Shown here piece by piece: positions 6,652-7,729 of a DNA stretch of 7,729 bases. The stretch spans positions 1-7,729 of the forward strand of contig DAOVVI010000064.1 of assembly GCA_030637245.1 (NCBI GenBank). The letters run 5' to 3'. Made by a program: the position numbers and the translations under genes. The DNA comes from Cyclobacteriaceae bacterium. Its GTDB lineage: Bacteria > Bacteroidota > Bacteroidia > Cytophagales > Cyclobacteriaceae. Position 1 is the first letter of the stretch, and each line of letters starts with the position of its first letter. The notes under the pieces are model-generated. The model did no database searches, was not told the DNA's origin, and was given only the letters and a program-made list of their open reading frames with translations.

Positions 6652-6833
6652 CATAAAGATAAATTTGTCCAGAACAATTGGATTTAAACCTGTTAATGTA
6701 CATACGGTCATCCTGAATTCCTGCCTCGCCGGCAGGCGGGTAGTTCAGGATCTGTATAATGATTCAACAGATGCTGAAACAAGTTCAGCATGACTAAAAG
6801 GTTTAATCCGATTGCCCTATAAATTTGTTATGC
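6652..6833. repeat. Composite inverted-repeat element with nested hairpins
   Basis: Outer arms 6661-6691 and 6799-6826 are imperfect reverse complements: AAATTT, then CAATTGGATT and AAACCT on the left against AGGTTTAATCCGATTG, then AAATTT on the right. A weaker CATAA/TTATG pair extends this to 6652 and 6833. Inside lies an 88-bp unit (6707-6794) bounded by GTCAT and ATGAC. Its first hairpin has ATCCTGAA (6710-6717) paired with TTCAGGAT (6744-6751); its second has ATGCTGAA (6771-6778) paired with TTCAGCAT (6784-6791) around loop ACAAG. The inner unit resembles the CATCCTGAA...TTCAGCATGAC intergenic repeat common in Bacteroidota genomes (from memory). No transposase is present, so it is a MITE-like or REP-like element. 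Confidence 0.82.
6720..6740 (+). repeat. GC-rich palindrome, copy 1
   Basis: A 21-bp GC-rich sequence with stem CCTGCC (6720-6725), loop TCGCC and GGCAGG (6731-6736). It occupies the loop side of the first hairpin of the surrounding element. All 21 bases recur, reverse-complemented, at 7379-7399. Confidence 0.9.
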
Positions 6834-6920
6834 AATTAAATATTAATTATTTCCACTTCAACTTTATTTCTCTATGGGAATAATTTACATTGGTATTTTA
6901 TTGGTAACTAATTCACTGAA

Positions 6921-7361
6921 ATGGAAGCTTTAATTCAACTGTTCAATAGGGATATTGATAAGTTAAAACTGGAAATTGAAAGTTTTAAAAATGAAGAAAA
7001 TCTATGGCAACTTGAAGGCCAAATTAGTAATACAGCGGGAAATCTGTGTTTACACCTTATCGGGAATTTAAATCATTTTGTAGGAGCAGTTATGGGCAAT
7101 TCGAGTTATGTACGAGACCGGGAGGCAGAATTTAATAATAAGAATATAGATAGAGATCAACTAATAAAAATGATTTTGGATACCAAAACTATTGTTGCTT
7201 CATCATTGAAAGATTTTGAACAGGAAAAGATTCATGATATATATCCAATACAAGTTTTTGGTGAGGATATGACATATGAATTTTTCTTAATTCACCTTGT
7301 CACTCATCTGAATTATCACCTTGGACAGATTAATTATTTGAGAAGAATCCTGGATATTTGA
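6921..7361 (+). CDS. DinB-like four-helix protein (DUF1572/DinB_2 type)
   Basis: The 146-aa product is almost entirely helical and has the length of DinB-superfamily proteins. The metal-binding signature is visible: a histidine near residue 45 or 52 in LCLHLIGNLNHFVGA, and His129 and His133 in HLVTHLNYHLGQINYL near the C-terminus, where HxxxH is typical. Members bind a divalent metal and include thiol-dependent transferases (bacillithiol or mycothiol type) and many proteins of unknown role; DNA-damage induction applies to the founding Bacillus protein and should not be assumed here. No signal peptide, so cytoplasmic. The ATG at 6921 follows TTCACTGAA with no clear Shine-Dalgarno. It is divergent from the DUF4136-like gene, and a hairpin element begins just after its stop. 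Confidence 0.88.
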   Translation: MEALIQLFNRDIDKLKLEIESFKNEENLWQLEGQISNTAGNLCLHLIGNLNHFVGAVMGNSSYVRDREAEFNNKNIDRDQLIKMILDTKTIVASSLKDFEQEKIHDIYPIQVFGEDMTYEFFLIHLVTHLNYHLGQINYLRRILDI

Positions 7362-7366
7362 AAAAT

Positions 7367-7461
7367 GAAACCGCCATGCCCGCCTGCCGGCGAGGCAGGG
7401 CCGGAGCAAATTAAGGACACGTATATGCGTGATTAAGTGCTCTGGCATATTGACAGGTTTC
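7367..7461. repeat. Hairpin element with a palindrome inserted in its left arm
   Basis: Left-arm pieces GAAACC (7367-7372), ATGCC (7376-7380), GGAGCA (7403-7408), TTAA (7411-7414) and CACG (7418-7421) pair with CGTG (7428-7431), TTAA (7433-7436), TGCTCT (7438-7443, one G-T), GGCAT (7444-7448) and GGTTTC (7456-7461) around loop TATATG. The right arm runs TGCTCTGGCAT without interruption, whereas its partner is split by 22 nt (7381-7402) that contain the GC-rich palindrome. GCC flanks the insert on both sides (7378-7380 and 7400-7402). It begins 6 bp after the DinB-like stop and ends 15 bp before the SMP-30-like start, so it could end one transcript or structure the leader of the next. Confidence 0.75.
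7379..7399 (-). repeat. GC-rich palindrome, copy 2 (inverted)
   Basis: A 21-bp exact reverse complement of 6720-6740, with stem CCTGCC (7383-7388), loop GGCGA and GGCAGG (7394-7399). Its base composition contrasts sharply with the surrounding AT-rich DNA. The two copies lie about 640 bp apart on either side of the DinB-like gene. Confidence 0.9.
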
Positions 7462-7476
7462 GCAAAATATAAACAA

Positions 7477-7729
7477 ATGAAAAACCTGATATTAATTTTA
7501 CTAATTGCGATATATTGTGTTGGATGTAGTTCCGAAAAAAGAAACACAAAAGACGAAACAGCAAGTAATCAGGAAGAATTTCAACCTTTCATCGAACAAA
7601 TCGAAAAAGAACTTGAGGCAATTATTGATCCTGCCTCACGGGTAGAGATCATTGCCGAAGGATATGACTGGACAGAGGGACCACTATGGATAGATGAACT
7701 TGGATTGCTGTTTTCGGATATTCCACCGA
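7477..7729 (+). CDS. SMP-30/gluconolactonase-like lipoprotein (5' part, runs off right edge)
   Basis: An ATG at 7477 opens a frame of 84 codons that is still open at the window end. It encodes a lipoprotein signal: MKN, a hydrophobic stretch ILILLIAIY, and Cys17 in CVGC followed by SSEKR. A polar linker comes next, then VEIIAEGYDWTEGPLWIDEL and GLLFSDIPP. The EG-x-x-W-TEGP-x-W and LLFSDIP motifs mark the first blade of SMP-30/gluconolactonase beta-propellers, in which the Glu of TEGP is a metal ligand. Such enzymes hydrolyse sugar lactones, and Bacteroidota often export lipoprotein versions. The rest of the propeller (about 250 residues) and its further metal ligands lie outside the window, so activity cannot be judged. 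A hairpin element ends 15 bp before the start. Confidence 0.88.
   Translation, partial: MKNLILILLIAIYCVGCSSEKRNTKDETASNQEEFQPFIEQIEKELEAIIDPASRVEIIAEGYDWTEGPLWIDELGLLFSDIPP

Larger units (their letters stand above)
6611..6920. other. 310-bp divergent spacer
   Basis: This gap separates two divergent genes. The left 40 bp should hold the promoter of the DUF4136-like gene. Bases 6652-6833 are a composite inverted-repeat element. The remaining AT-rich stretch, 6834-6920, should hold the promoter of the DinB-like gene, though no convincing promoter boxes stand out there. No ORF of any credibility is seen. Confidence 0.7.

Noticed and set aside
6611..6920. A small RNA or tRNA gene in the divergent spacer
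   Set aside because: No cloverleaf or tRNA consensus boxes; the pairing present is explained by the repeat element.
7287..7547. 86-codon minus-strand ORF across the DinB-like 3' end, hairpin element and SMP-30-like start
   Set aside because: It crosses a structured repeat and two recognised genes on the other strand, and has no recognisable motif.

Overview
The window looks like chromosomal DNA of a member of the Bacteroidota. It is AT-rich, and most starts lack a clear Shine-Dalgarno sequence. It encodes several short-signal lipoproteins, including a DUF4136-type protein, and a membrane sensor with the NSH-LLRAP kinase box typical of this phylum. These assignments rest on reading the sequence; no database search was run.

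Layout, left to right. (1) On the minus strand, at the left edge, are the first codons of an unidentified gene, preceded by a six-TM membrane protein. That protein ends just after a HisKA-like dimerisation/phosphoacceptor segment and has no ATPase domain. (2) A 595-bp gap holds an operator-like inverted repeat and a decayed sulfatase C-terminus (minus strand, one in-frame stop), absent from a plain ORF list. (3) On the plus strand, three closely spaced genes look like one transcription unit: a two-domain VOC protein, a TIM-barrel (sugar isomerase/epimerase-like) lipoprotein, and a methylthioribose-1-phosphate isomerase-type protein (MtnA family). (4) A short gap carries an array of ATTGA and TCAAT boxes forming an imperfect hairpin, then a GTG-started secreted protein with beta-sandwich/Fn3-like modules. 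(5) Convergent to it is the DUF4136-like lipoprotein gene. (6) A divergent 310-bp spacer is largely filled by a composite inverted-repeat element, followed by a DinB-like protein. (7) A second hairpin element precedes the 5' part of an SMP-30/gluconolactonase-like lipoprotein, which runs off the right edge.

The most unusual signal is in the intergenic DNA. The same 21-bp GC-rich palindrome occurs twice in inverted orientation (6720-6740 and 7379-7399), and each copy lies inside another, AT-richer inverted repeat. At the second site the hairpin's right arm is continuous, while its left arm is split by 22 nt containing the palindrome. That is what a small palindromic element inserted into a pre-existing hairpin would look like.

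Functionally, the sulfatase relic, the TIM-barrel lipoprotein, the SMP-30 lipoprotein and the sugar-phosphate isomerase suggest a carbohydrate-related neighbourhood that has partly decayed. This is inference; no complete polysaccharide utilisation locus is visible.
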